A stretch of DNA of 64,000 nt from Periplaneta americana (lineage: Eukaryota; Arthropoda; Insecta; Blattodea; Blattidae), in assembly GCF_040183065.1 (NCBI RefSeq), contig NW_027185499.1:930001-994000 (forward strand), in the 5' to 3' direction. A program made the position numbers and the translations under genes. The notes beneath the pieces were generated by a model, which saw only the letters and a program-made list of their open reading frames with translations, did no database searches and had not been told where the DNA came from. Position 1 is the stretch's first letter; each line of letters opens with the position of its first letter. Shown in pieces: positions 24,344-34,641 of the stretch.

Positions 24344-24504
24344 ACGATGGCGGCGGACGGCCCGCGAGGGTTACAGCGACCTGTCCTTCCCTGTCCTTCC
24401 TCACCAAGCAGCTGGATGCGCGGGCCTCGGCCCTCGTGCTGCTCTCCTTCTCCTCCAACCTCTACTACATCTTACATCTGCCAGCAGCTCTACAACAGCA
24501 TGAC
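24344..24504 (+). pseudogene. Sugar-type gustatory receptor, exon 2, broken by two tandem duplications
   Basis: The acceptor is TTGGCAG. The exon encodes the cytoplasmic region and membrane segment seen in sugar receptors: a start like WRRTAREGYSDLSF, then LTKQLDARASALVLLSF, SSNLYY and CQQLYNSM. These pieces lie in three different frames. CTGTCCTTCC occurs twice in a row (24381-24390, 24391-24400) and TACATCT occurs twice in a row (24466-24472, 24473-24479). Each exact duplication shifts the frame. The donor GTTAGT follows at 24505 and leaves phase 2, which fits exon 3. Everything except the duplications looks like well-kept receptor sequence, so the damage is recent or is an assembly error. 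Confidence 0.75.
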
Positions 24505-24587
24505 GTTAGTACCTAGAGATTGGCCTCCAACGCTTGACGCAATGCGACGGTGAAATTTAGACTATCTCTTATTATTTAATAATTGTC

Positions 24588-24658
<71 letters not shown>
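24588..24658. repeat. (ATT)n microsatellite
   Basis: A pure ATT/TTA repeat of about 70 bp, lying between receptor exon 2 and the LINE fragment that follows. Confidence 0.95.
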
Positions 24659-24660
<2 letters not shown>

Positions 24661-24662
24661 TT

Positions 24663-25278
24663 TATGAAGAGGTAGAAAAATCAAATATCTTGGCGCAACA
24701 GTAACAAATATATATAAATAATACTCGGGGGGAAATTAAACGCAGAATAAATATGGGAAATGCCTGTTATTATTCGCTTGAGATGCTTTTGTCACCTAGT
24801 CTGCTGTCAAAAAATCTTAAAGTTAGAATTTATAAAACAGTTATATTACCGGTTGTTCTGTATGGTTGTGGAACTTGGACTGTCACTTTGAGAGAGGAAC
24901 AGAGATTAAGGATGTTTGAGAATAAGGTTCTTAGAAAATATTTGGGGCTACGTGGGATGAAGTTACAGGAGAATGGAGAAAGTTACACAACGCAGAACTG
25001 CACGCATTGTATTGACTTGACATAATTAGGAACATTAAATACACGTATGGGCGAATCCAGAAATGCACATAGAGTGTTAGTTGGGAGGCCGGAGGGAAAA
25101 AGACCTTTCGGGAGGCCGAGACGTAGATGGGAATATAATATTAAAATGGATTTGAGGGAGGTGGGATATGATGATAGAGACTCGATTAATCTTGCTCAGG
25201 ATAGAGACCAATGGCGGGCTTATGTGAGGGCGGCAATGAACCTCCGAGTTCCTTAAAAGCCAGTAAGTAAGTAATTAC
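24663..25278 (+). mobile_element. Non-LTR retrotransposon 3' fragment (end of reverse transcriptase ORF)
   Basis: It encodes KYLGATVTN, then EIKRRINMGNACYYSLEM, KTVILPVVLYGCGTWT and LRMFENKVLRKYLG. After a gap it continues with GRPEGKRPFGRPRRRWEYNI to MNLRVP and a stop. This is the C-terminal end of a LINE reverse transcriptase ORF, closing with AAAAGCC and GTAAGTAAGTAA. About 30 bp that code for the RRLRWAGHVA segment in other copies are missing near 25040, and a frame change separates the two halves. The clade is not assigned. Confidence 0.8.
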
Positions 25279-25700
25279 AGACGTCTGAGATAGGCATAGC
25301 AAGTAGCACGTATGAGCCAATCCAGAAATGCATATAGAGTGTTAATTGGGAGACCGGAGGGAAAAAGACCTTTGGGGAGGCCGAGACGTAGATGGGAGGA
25401 TAATATTAAAATGGATTTGAGGGAGGTGGGATATGATGATAGAGACTGGATTAATCTTGTACAGCAGTAGTGTCAGAGTTGTAAGCTCCAAAACCGGTTG
25501 TGGAGCTAGAGAGTGCAGTCGGAGCGTGAATTTGCTTATGTCTGTGGAAACACCGGAGCACGCAACGGTCATAGTGGAGCGCTCCGCTCCGTTTAGTCTC
25601 TGCCTGACAACGCTGTTGTACAGGATAGGGACCGATGGCGGGCTTATGTGAGGGCGATAATGAACCTACGTGTTCCTTAAAAGCCATTTGTTAGTAATTA
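25279..25700 (+). mobile_element. Second LINE 3' tail, split by a hAT-type MITE
   Basis: It repeats the last 230 bp of the preceding fragment, from CAGACGTCTGAGATAGGCAT through RPEGKRPLGRPRRRWEDNIK. The match stops at 25464 and resumes at 25616. Without the insertion and one copy of its duplication, the reading is NLVQDRDRWRAYVRA. Confidence 0.8.
25465..25615. mobile_element. 151-bp hAT-type MITE
   Basis: Flanked by the 8-bp direct repeat TTGTACAG (25457-25464 and 25616-25623). Its ends, CAGTAGTGTCAGAGTTG and (reverse complement) CAGCGTTGTCAGGCAGAG, are imperfect inverted repeats. An 8-bp duplication with CAG ends is typical of the hAT superfamily. There is no coding capacity. Confidence 0.85.
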
Positions 25701-25703
25701 TTA

Positions 25704-25740
<37 letters not shown>

Positions 25741-26239
25741 TATTATTATTTAACGAAACTGCATCAACTGCGAGGTTGTAAATACAGCTTCGATGGAATT
25801 GGTGATGCCGATACGAAATGGAATTTTGACAACATGACTCAGAGGATTATATATTGTATTACCTGACGTTCGCTATACAGTTCAGAGAAGCAAACAAACC
25901 TATCGGCCAAGCGAAACTCGAATCGCTTGCGAAACCAATCCAGGTTGGCAGCTTCTTAATTGTTATCTTGAAAATTTAAAGTTGACGGAAGAATAATTCA
26001 TTTATTTACTTGTTTATTTACTTATCAATCACTCGAGCAATCAATCCGTCAGTTTGTCTCTGCCTGCCTACCTACTTACGCTCATCCATCTATCCTTCCT
26101 TCGAAACATCTATCCTTCTGTTAGCCAACAGCTATTAGCCAATAATAAATTATTTCAAAACAAGCAATGCATCTCTTCTCTTGCGATAATTGCGGCGCCA
26201 TTTTCCCATTTTTGGCGCTGTGCAGGTTTTTAATATCTT

Positions 26240-26299
26240 CGGAGCCACCGGCGTGGCTCAGTCGTTAAGGCGCTTGCCTGCCGCACAGTGTGCAGTAAT
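26240..26299 (+). mobile_element. Head of a family-3 SINE
   Basis: CCGGCGTGGCTCAGTCGTTAAGGCGC matches, in reverse, the head of the SINE at 52418-52654. It is cut off by the Foldback-like element that starts at 26300. Confidence 0.55.
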
Positions 26300-27213
26300 G
26301 CAAATCTAGCTGGACAAAATGCATAACTTTCCTGCATTTCAACGGATTGTTATGACACTTTGTACAGACCTTATAGATAACACATATTCTTTGTGTACAA
26401 ACTCTAACTACGATTGTGCAAGAGGAACTACCCCTTTAACCGAGGTGGTTTTAGACAAAACTAGTAACTTCTCTCCTATGTAACAGATTTTTATGAAAAA
26501 TTGTAAGGAAGTTACAGGTAGAATATATTTTTTGTGTACAAACTATATACACAGTTCCAAAAGAGGGGCGTATATTTACACAAGATTAACTTATGAAACT
26601 TTGTACAAGAGTTACAGGTAGCATATATTTCTGTGTACAAATTCTGATTACATCTGTATGCCACCTGTAGGCCTAGTAGTTATACTAAGTTGCATAAAAA
26701 TATATTATATAGGAGAGAAATTGTTAATTTTTTCTAAATGCACCAATGTAAAGAGGCAATTCCTCTTATAAAACATAATCAGACTTTGTAGACAAAAAAT
26801 ATGTTCCACCTGAAACTTCTGTACAAAGTTTCATAAAAATCTGTTAAATAGGAAAGAACTTATTAATTTTGTTTAAATGCATTTCTAAAAGGAATAGTTT
26901 CACTTATGGAACACTTCCACCGGATGCTTGCCAACTTGCAGTGTAAATAAAAATACACACAAATACAGTTTGTGCACAAAAAATATATGCTACTTGTAAC
27001 TTCCGTACAATGTGTCCTAAAAATCATTTAGATAGGACAGAAGTTATTAATTCTGTCTAAATGCACCCGCTATAAAGGGGTAGTTTTTCTTGTCCAAACG
27101 TAATCAGGGTTTATACACAAATGATATGTGCCACCTGTAAGTCAAGTACAAAGTTTTATAACAATTCGTTAGACTGCAGAGAAGTTATTAATTTTGTCCA
27201 GCTAATGATTTGC
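26300..27213. mobile_element. Foldback-like element with inverted arrays of about 145-bp subrepeats
   Basis: The left end GCAAATCTAGCTGGACAAAAT-like and the right end (reverse complement GCAAATCATTAGCTGGACAAA-like) are inverted. Each arm contains three to four imperfect subrepeats of about 145 bp with GAAACTTTGTACA-like and TTTGTGTACAAA-like motifs. Those on the left run in one direction and those on the right run in reverse, with the centre near 26680. Long inverted arms made of tandem subrepeats are the architecture of Foldback (FB) elements. No transposase is present. Confidence 0.7.
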
Positions 27214-28086
27214 GTTCTGATCCTCTGTGCGTTTGTTAAGGATAGATAAAAATGTGTCCAATGTATTTTTAAACTGATATTCCTTATCATGTGAATAATA
27301 TTGTAAGTCTAAAACACTCTCACAGTGATCAAAAACTTCCTTAGTCAATGATTCTTTTCTGCTGTTAAGCCAAACATGAAATAGTTACCGTATGTCCCAC
27401 CACTGAAAAAAATAGTTACATATAAATGCGCAAGAACGCGCAAACTTTAAAACAAGGATTCAACACTATAAATGCTGCTGTATTAAATGGTGAAGGAATT
27501 GTTGTAACCGGACGTGACCGGCTATACTAAAACTCACATTATATCTGGAGAACTTTAAAAACATAAGTTTTTCAATTGTAATGTAAACCTACTGTAAGAA
27601 GGAAAATATTTTATAAACTTGTAATTGAAGTTACTTTAGTAAGAACGTACCTATTATGAACAAATTCCATGTTTCACAACACAATAAATCACTAACAATT
27701 GGCTCTCTCTGTCTACGACTGAACCGGAGCTAGACGTGTTAGGAAGAACTCAAAGTTTATACCCTTCTAAATATAGTTTGCCGCTGATAAATCAGTAAAA
27801 GCTATTACTTATAACCAGGCTTAGAGACTTTAGACCCGATAGATGAAAACAGTGCGATTTCAAGTTGGAAAGCAGGACGATAGTGGGAGGGGGCAGTGAT
27901 GGTAGCGACCTGCCTGTCGTCCCATGTGCTTTATTTACTCAGTCATACTCGTAAGGCAGGGAGAGGAGGTACTGTTCTGATAATAAAAACAGTCCCGTAC
28001 ACCTAGTTCACTTCATGAGAAGAGAGGACAGGAGATAGCTAGTAGTCTAGTTTTTATCTGTGCATCTATCTGATTAGTCTAAGAAT
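27214..28086. other. Unassigned intronic sequence
   Basis: No gene or element recognised. There is a GC-richer patch around 27890-28020. Confidence 0.4.
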
Positions 28087-28154
28087 ATACAGTGAATGTA
28101 AAAAGTATTCGCACAACGATGTTTTTATTACAAATTGAACCTTAAATGAAGTAT

Positions 28155-28838
28155 ATATTTTGATGTACCGAAGTACATATGATATTTCCATGCAGATATT
28201 CTGCGTCATCATATGATGAAAGAGTGACGGAACGGAGAAAAATTCTCTCCGGCGCCTGGATTTGAACCCGGGTTTTCAGCTCTACGTGCTGATGCTTTAT
28301 CCACTAAGCCACGGCGGATACAACCCCGACGCCGGTTAGAATCGTCTCAGATTAAGCTCCATCTCTTGGGTTCCCTCTACTGGCCGCCCTCTGCACTACG
28401 TCATAGATGTCTATGAGCGCAGGACCGAAGTCCATACATGTGTTGAGGTGCACTCGAATGAGTGACTGGTTGGCCGGGATCCGACGGTATAGGCGCCGTC
28501 TTAAATCACAAAGTGATTTATTACGCATATCATATATATTTTGATGTACCGAAGTACATATGATATTTCCATGCAGATATTCTGCGTCATCATATGATGA
28601 AAGAGTGATGGAACGGAGAAAAATTCTCTCCGGCGCCGGGATTTGAACCCGGGTTTTCAGCTCTACGTGCTGATGCTTTATCCACTAAGCCACGCCGGAT
28701 ACAACCCCGACGCCGGTTAGAATCGTCTCAGATTAAGCTCCATCTCTTGGGTTCCCTCTAGTGGCCGCCCTCTGCACTACGTCATATATATACTCCCGGC
28801 GCCGGAGAGAATTTTTCTCCGTTCCATCACTCTTTCAT
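28155..28838 (-). mobile_element. Composite of two family-1 SINEs plus an inverted end
   Basis: Perfect 14-bp direct repeats, CTTAAATGAAGTAT (28141-28154, 28839-28852), bracket it. Inside are two nearly identical head-to-tail copies, each with a minus-strand tRNA-like head (a B-box-like GGTTCAAATCC in reverse and TAGTGGATAAAGCATCAGC). The third piece is the same head start in the opposite orientation. The whole block appears to have inserted as one unit. Confidence 0.75.
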
Positions 28839-29141
28839 CTTAAATGAAGTATTATTAATTCTTGGTATGAAATAAACTGTTCACGTATAATAATAATGCA
28901 TCACATAGCAAATACACACAATAAATTTTAATAATTTTGCATGTAGGTTCTGTCATAGTTCAGTAAATTGAATGCCTAACAAAACTACAGCATAAAAAGT
29001 ATTCGCACACTTAACTCTGTTGACGAATAAAAGCATTCATCCGGAACGCAGTAGGCACATGGTACTAAGAAAATGCTCCTAATGCATGTTCCAAGTCAGT
29101 TTGATTCTAGAATCACAAGTAGTATATAGCTATCACGCCAA

Positions 29142-29411
29142 ATGGGACTCAGAGGGAAGGAAACTTCTAAGAAAGAAAGGGCTGCTATTATTCGTCTGCA
29201 TAATCAATGTAAAGCACTGAGTGAAACATCAGCGATTGTGAATAGAGGTAAGTCAACCATCAAGGGAATCATAGACAGATGCGGGGAAAGAAATTTAAGG
29301 AGAAGTGGCCGGCAGAGGAAAATAAACGAATACAGTGGCAGAACAATCATACGAACAATTAAAGAGAATCAAACACACGGCCCACAATACTCGACTGTGG
29401 ATTCTCTATAG
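29142..29411 (+). pseudogene. Tc1 transposase, N-terminal DNA-binding part
   Basis: ATG at 29142 opens 89 codons starting MGLRGKETSKKERAAIIRLH and containing SAIVNRGKSTIKGIIDR, a helix-turn-helix typical of the paired-like domain of Tc1 transposases. The frame stops just before the deleted catalytic core. Further on, SPDMNLIE (the third catalytic region) and LEAILKCKGYPPKY (the usual C-terminal end) are found in other frames up to 29648. The protein is inactive. Confidence 0.8.
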
Positions 29412-30044
29412 CATCCCTTCATACCTTCAGACACCTCCCCAGTCACCAGACATGAATCTAATCGAGACCTTTGGGATTATTTAGAAATAAGACTTAGAAC
29501 CAGGCATATTACCAGCAAAGAGTCTCTAAAGACTGCAATTGTACAAGAGTGGAACATTCCGGCAAGTATTACTTCAAATTTAGTTAATTCTATCCCCAGG
29601 AGGTTAGAGGCTATTCTAAAATGCAAGGGCTACCCTCCAAAGTATTGAAATTGAAAAGGAACTGACTTAAGTGAGACCAGTGTGCGAATACTTTTTCTCC
29701 GTATTTTTCTTTGGTATCATTGTGTTTTAATCAAACATAATTGTTTATTTTGAGAATTGTGCAATTAATTTTGTGTTTATATGTAAACAAATAACAGAGA
29801 ATGTGTATACTTGTACTTAACTTGTGTTCATGTCTAAAAAGTTGAGAGTATAGGATTTGAAGCACATTAATTACTACTATATATTTTTATTACCCACCGT
29901 GCGAATACTTTTTACACTCACTGTATGCGATATTCTGTGACATAAAAGACATGCTAGCAGGGAAGAGGTCTACGGACACTGCTGGGTTAGCGAAAATAGA
30001 TTTCAATGACTTAGTGTTTTTTCGTTTTGCATCCATTACATCAT

Positions 30045-30301
30045 CCACACCTGTGGACTAACGGTTAGCGCGTCTGGCCGCGAAATCAGGTGGCCCGAGT
30101 TCAATTGCCGGTCGGGGCAAGTTACCTGGTTGAGGTTTTTTTCTGGGTTTTCCCCTCAACCCAATGTGAACAAATCCTGGGTTACTTTCGGTGCTGGACC
30201 GCAGCTCATTTCACTGGCATTATCATCTTCATCTCATTCAGACGCTAAATAACCTAAGATGTTGATAAAGCGTCGTAAAATAACCTACTAAAATAAAATA
30301 A
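30045..30301 (+). mobile_element. tRNA-derived SINE (family 2), second copy
   Basis: Flanked by ATCCATTACATCAT (30031-30044) and ATCCGTTACATCAT (30302-30315), a 14-bp target duplication with one mismatch. Head, GTTACCTGG module and TTCGGTGCTGGACC body match the copy at 23987-24239. Confidence 0.88.
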
Positions 30302-30315
30302 ATCCGTTACATCAT

Positions 30316-31480
30316 GTGATGTAGAGCGGAGCGTCTCCCAATATAAACTTTGTCTTGCTGACTACCGAAGAAAATTTAGTTTTGAGACCTTCAGAATGTG
30401 TGTTGTAGTAGGCTACATTGTAACAGTACCATGTATTGTACATCATAAGTTGTGTATATTGTGTAGGATTATTATGTGTGTTGAGTAAGTATTGCACTTG
30501 TGCTTATGACAGAAGCCGAAAGGAAATGCATATTAATTTATTTTGAAAATTTCGCATTATAGGTTTGTTTATTTTAATATATGTAAACATTAATTTTTTG
30601 GTCCAATAGAATTTTTTCCTCTAACAATCGTTTTACTTTAATGTTTGATAAATTAGTTGCTGTTTTTTGGAACGTCACTGTACAGCACCAGCAGACTGGA
30701 CTGAACTGGGTTTCATGTACACATGCCTCTTCTTCTGCCGACTCCCATCCCCCTCTAACACAGTGAAAAAGCTGCCTATAGTATGGACTTAGTAAACTTA
30801 TTCTATCGGGTCCAAAATCTCGATGTCTGCTTATAACTAAAGATGAGGGGTTTGTGCGCAGCACGAAAAACACGTTGACTCGACAGGGAGCATAGGTGGA
30901 CAGACAGGTGAACAACTACGACCAGTGCGACCAAAATAAATGCAACTACATGCTATCCATGTGCCTACCTGCCGTCTTATCATAACAACACGGAATGAAC
31001 ACAGGCCTTCATAGTCCAATACACTGCAGTGGTGAACTGACGTAGTGAGCAGTAGTTACCTGCAACGACGGCAACTAAGCAGACAATTGTATGCACAGTG
31101 TGTGAGTATGAAATTAAAATATTGTGTAGGAAGTATTACGTAGAAAGACGTAACAGCAGAAAATATAAAGACAATATTTCACGCGCTTTAAAGGTGGTGA
31201 TTCCCTCAACATCAAAATTAGTATGAAACGCAAAATCAGAATTTGCTAAGGATATATGTGCGATGATGATTAAAACACACATTCCGTTCGAGGATTTTTC
31301 CAAAAATATACCAAGCAGAGCGTTCCGAATCAGACAACGCTCCGTAAAGACTATGTATCTGATTGCATAGCAATAATAAAAGAAGTGTCAGAAAAAATCA
31401 AGGAAGGACCTCCAGGACCTTGCACACAGAGAATAAAGAATAAATAACAGAAAAATAAGAACTATTTAACAATTTGTAAC
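30316..31480. other. Unassigned intronic sequence, perhaps part of a decayed hAT
   Basis: I could not define termini. The hAT dimerisation frame begins at 31481, so some of this stretch may belong to that element. Confidence 0.3.
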
Positions 31481-31687
31481 ATGCTGAATAATGCAACATC
31501 ATCAGACGATAGGAAAGTATACTTGACATATGCACCGTTGACGTCCTGTGACATTGAAAGAAGCTTTTCGCAGTTCAAAACCTGTGTGAGTGATCGACGA
31601 CGACGTTTGACATTCGATAATTTAAGAATGTTAGTAGTGGAGTGCAATTCGGCTTGTGATGGCTCTGAAGCTATGGATGAATCATAA
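31481..31687 (+). pseudogene. hAT transposase C-terminal dimerisation fragment
   Basis: The frame reads APLTSCDIERSFSQFKTCVS, then DRRRRLTFDNLRMLVVECN and a stop. 'ERSFSxxK', about 10 residues, 'RRxLxxxNLxxL' is the hallmark of the hAT C-terminal dimerisation region. No catalytic core or termini could be assigned in the surroundings. A related, shorter fragment is found at 50250-50419. Confidence 0.75.
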
Positions 31688-32021
31688 AGGCAAGTTTCTT
31701 CTCCTAACTATACTAATGTTTCTACAGATTCCTCATATTTGTATATTGTCATCTGCTAGACCTTAACGGAGTGTTGCATTTGTCATTTTTAGGCTGTACC
31801 CTTCGCATGGTTTGTTTACGTCGGAAGTCAACACAGGCACTGGGCATACAGCTGTGTAACGTCTATGTACAGGCAACCTGACGACAAACCGCACAAATCT
31901 CTCAACTTTAGTCATAACATTCTTCAAATGTTAAAGAACATGAATTCATATTCACCTGTGCATCACTAAACAAGTTGAAATTTGATTTTTGTCCACCTAG
32001 ATCGGGAAAATTGCACACTGT

Positions 32022-32245
32022 GTGCCGGTTTGAAGTTGCATTCGGGCTCCGGTTCGATCTTGGCTTGGGCTGGTTACCTGGTTGAGCTTTTTCAGAGGTT
32101 TTCCCCAATCGTAATGTGAATGGAAGGTAATGTATGACGAATCCTCGGCCTCATCTCGCCAAATACCATCTCGCTATTACTAATCTTATCGACGCTAAAT
32201 AACCTAGTAGTTGATACAGCGTCGTTAAATAACCAACTTAATATA
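32022..32245 (+). mobile_element. tRNA-derived SINE (family 3)
   Basis: It has the B box GGTTCGATCTTGG, then GGTTACCTGGTTGAG and AGGTTTTCCCC, and ends ACGCTAAATAACCTAGTAGT with ACAGCGTCGTTAAATAACC. The opposite-strand copy at 52418-52654 shares all of these blocks. Confidence 0.75.
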
Positions 32246-32982
32246 TATAATTATCTTCGGCGATCCTGTCTTCTCACTATTCTGTCCTGCTACGTTCACC
32301 CCCTCATGTGGTAGCTAATAGGTTCGTCTATTTCCGATATTTCCTTCAAAATTCTCTAATGTTCCTTCATATGAAACGTGAAACATCGAAGTAAGCCAAC
32401 TGACCAACAAGCTACGAGCTCACAGAGACATTTTCTCTTAGCCCCAATTCCCTTAGCAAGCACGCGTTTCCTCCCATTTCCCCAGCATTTTTATTGGTAT
32501 AAAACAGGCCTGGACGTTAATAACTCAATCGAGTCACTGCAGACTACCCCTTAACTTCCCACTCCACATTTCCAGGCATGTTTCGGACCTATACGAGTAG
32601 ACAGGTAGGCAAATTGCTGAATGACAGATTGTATAAGGCAGGCATCATAGCTTTCGGCTCTCGCTGGTCGCCTAAAATCCACCACTGATGCACAGTGCGT
32701 TACTGTGTGTTTGTTCCTAAAGCGGTGTAAACGAAAAGGACATGGGCGGGGGGGGATCTCCTTTCCTTTTCCCTTCCCCTTTGCATCAGGGGCTAGTATA
32801 GAATTAAGCAAAACTACTTACGTTTTTATACTATCAATCCAAAATGGAATTATTTTTGTTTCAATTCTAAGCAAAATTTGATGTGGAACAGAAATTTAGA
32901 TTTACAATAACTTTGTCTGATTTGATTGAAAATAAAATTGTACCAACCTTGAACTCATGCCTGGCTTGGTTGGTACCCACAG

Positions 32983-33143
32983 GAACACGGCGTCTTTGGT
33001 GGAAAAGGTGTATTTCTACGGTCATTCGGAGTCCTGCTGTGCAGGGCCATGCCGTCAACCTGTACGCAGTCAACATCATCGACGAGAGTCTGGCAGCCAG
33101 CGGCGTGCTGTACGACGTGCCCACCCACAGCTACCATCTGGAA
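32983..33143 (+). pseudogene. Sugar-type gustatory receptor, exon 3, two one-base losses
   Basis: The acceptor is GTACCCACAG. The first base completes a Thr codon begun in exon 2. The receptor sequence appears in three successive frames: NTASLVEKVYFYG, then FGVLLCRAM, then AVNLYAVNIIDESLAASG and on to YDVPTHSYHLE. The shifts lie near 33025 (two Ts where three would keep frame) and near 33050 (one G where two would keep frame). The donor is GTGAAT in phase 0. The order and spacing match the conserved region of sugar receptors that leads into the last membrane segments. Both lesions are in short homopolymer runs, so long-read error is a real alternative to gene decay. Confidence 0.75.
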
Positions 33144-33282
33144 GTGAATAAGCACACTAGTCTTACTTTATTATTCCACTTATCAATCATAAACTGCTGT
33201 ATAGGTGAGGAGGCGAGACCTGGCATGTGAGCTGTGTGAGAGGGGAAAGAAAGAGAGTTTGTTTCATAATGGTTAATACATG

Positions 33283-33631
33283 GGTCATTCAATAATTAGT
33301 GGCAACAACGTTTGCATGTGGCGCTATCAGCGGTAAATGATGCAAGCTGATAACAATGAGAAAGAAGAGAATATGATGTGTGTTATCTGTGAGTTTGAGG
33401 GCAATAATCTCATTTATAAGATATTTGTAGCGGTAGTGAATTTATTTTGTAGACTGTTATCTGTAGTGCTCTAAAATGTTAAGCAAATATGAACAAAGTT
33501 GCTTCATTAAAATTCAGATTGCAAGAGGCAAGAATGCTCGACAATGCCACAGCATTACGGGAAGCTTGTGGTAGAGAGACTTCACCATATCGTCCAAAAT
33601 TGTTTGACGCTGATTTGCCTTTTTCTTCCTG
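33283..33631 (+). pseudogene. Mariner-type element, 5' part
   Basis: The segment opens with GGGTCATTCAATAATTAGTG, which resembles a mariner terminal repeat. An ATG at 33477 starts MLSKYEQSCFIKIQIARGKN and continues with QCHSALREACGRETSPYRP, similar to the N-terminal helix-turn-helix of mariner transposases. It stops at about 33631. The catalytic domain is missing. Confidence 0.55.
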
Positions 33632-33647
33632 AATGGATAGATGGATC

Positions 33648-33720
33648 AGTGAGTGAGTGAGTGAGTGAATGAGCGAGCGAGCGAGTGAGCAAGTGAGTGA
33701 GTGAGCGAGCGAACTAACTA
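33648..33720. repeat. (GTGA/GCGA)n tetranucleotide repeat
   Basis: An imperfect GAGT/GAGC tetramer tract of about 70 bp. Confidence 0.92.
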
Positions 33721-33769
33721 ATTAACAAATGAATGTATTCCCTTTGACTCTGTTAACGCTAAATCTCTG

Positions 33770-34375
33770 ACAAGCAAACATTCTGATGGGGACAGATGAA
33801 AAGGTTAAATTTTTTCACCATATTAATGTTGTCAAAACAAGTGCTTAGGTATACAAATTTTGGCCACTCGACCGCAATTACCGAAGGCCGTAAAAAAAAT
33901 AAGTTCGCTAGACGCCGTTAACAGAAAGAAAACACAATTTCACAGGACAAATTGATTGGAAGAGATAAAAATTTGTTTAACTATTTTCCAACATTGAGAC
34001 ATTTGCCATGTCATGGGATCGGCAGAGAGGTGCAGACAGCTGCCAAACGCAGGTTCTGATCCCAGGCTGCTAACTTCTACGATAAAGGGATACAAAAATT
34101 GGTCCTATGGTATGACAAATGTCTCAATTCCAGTGGGGATACGTTGACAAATAGCGCAACAATTGCTGTATCTGTTCCAATAAACCTTTCCATGCAATTG
34201 TGTTTTTTATCTTTAAAAAGAAAATCACCTTCCGGACAGCCTCGTAATTGCGGTCGAGTGGCCAAAATGTGTATAAATACTTGTTTTGACATTTTTAACA
34301 TGATGAAAGAAAAAATTAACTTTCTTATCTGTCCCCATGAGAATGTTTGCTTCTCAGAGATTCTGTAACAGCATG
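33770..34375. mobile_element. Mariner-derived long hairpin
   Basis: Two arms of roughly 250 bp are inverted copies of each other. Examples are GGCCACTCGACCGCAATTAC on the left and its near-complement around 34240-34265, and AGCAAACATTCTGATGGGGA on the left with its partner near 34335-34355. The right arm encodes FYDKGIQKLVLWYDKCLNSS, the C-terminal end of a mariner transposase. The loop is about 90 bp. It lies between receptor exons 3 and 4. Confidence 0.75.
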
Positions 34376-34551
34376 TTACGTTTGAGATGATATATCACAC
34401 ATAGCAGGAATTAACCTGAAGTCATTACTGTGTATTTGTAAGATGTTGAATATTGGATACTGCGCAAATTCCATGCACATATTACTTTATTCATTGCGAA
34501 GCTTTTACGGAACTCTCCCGTTTTCAACTGACTAATGCTTTCTCCTTACAG

Positions 34552-34641
34552 GCACATCGGCTGCTGGTGCAAATGACCACGGACACTGTGGCCCTGACTG
34601 GCCTCCGGTTCTTTCCCGTCACAAGAACACTGCTCCTCACG
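34552..34641 (+). CDS. Sugar-type gustatory receptor, exon 4
   Basis: A 30-codon exon with the acceptor TCTCCTTACAG and the donor GTATGT, phase 0 on both sides. It includes VQMTTDTVALTGLRFF, followed by VTRTLLL, closely matching the strongly conserved sugar-receptor segment just before the last transmembrane helix. There is no lesion. Its phase joins exactly to exon 3 (ending in Leu-Glu) and to exon 5. Confidence 0.88.

Larger units (their letters stand above)
28090..29923 (+). mobile_element. Tc1-type transposon, internally deleted, with nested SINEs
   Basis: Terminal inverted repeats CAGTGAATGTAAAAAGTATT and (reverse complement) CAGTGAGTGTAAAAAGTATT are flanked by TA. Inner copies of AAAAAGTATTCGCACA occur at about 28994 and, inverted, at about 29672, giving an inner/outer (IR/DR) layout. 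The transposase is broken. The N-terminal helix-turn-helix frame (29142-29411) and the C-terminal end (29440-29648) are present, but the catalytic middle is deleted. A 684-bp SINE composite is inserted at 28155-28838. Confidence 0.88.
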
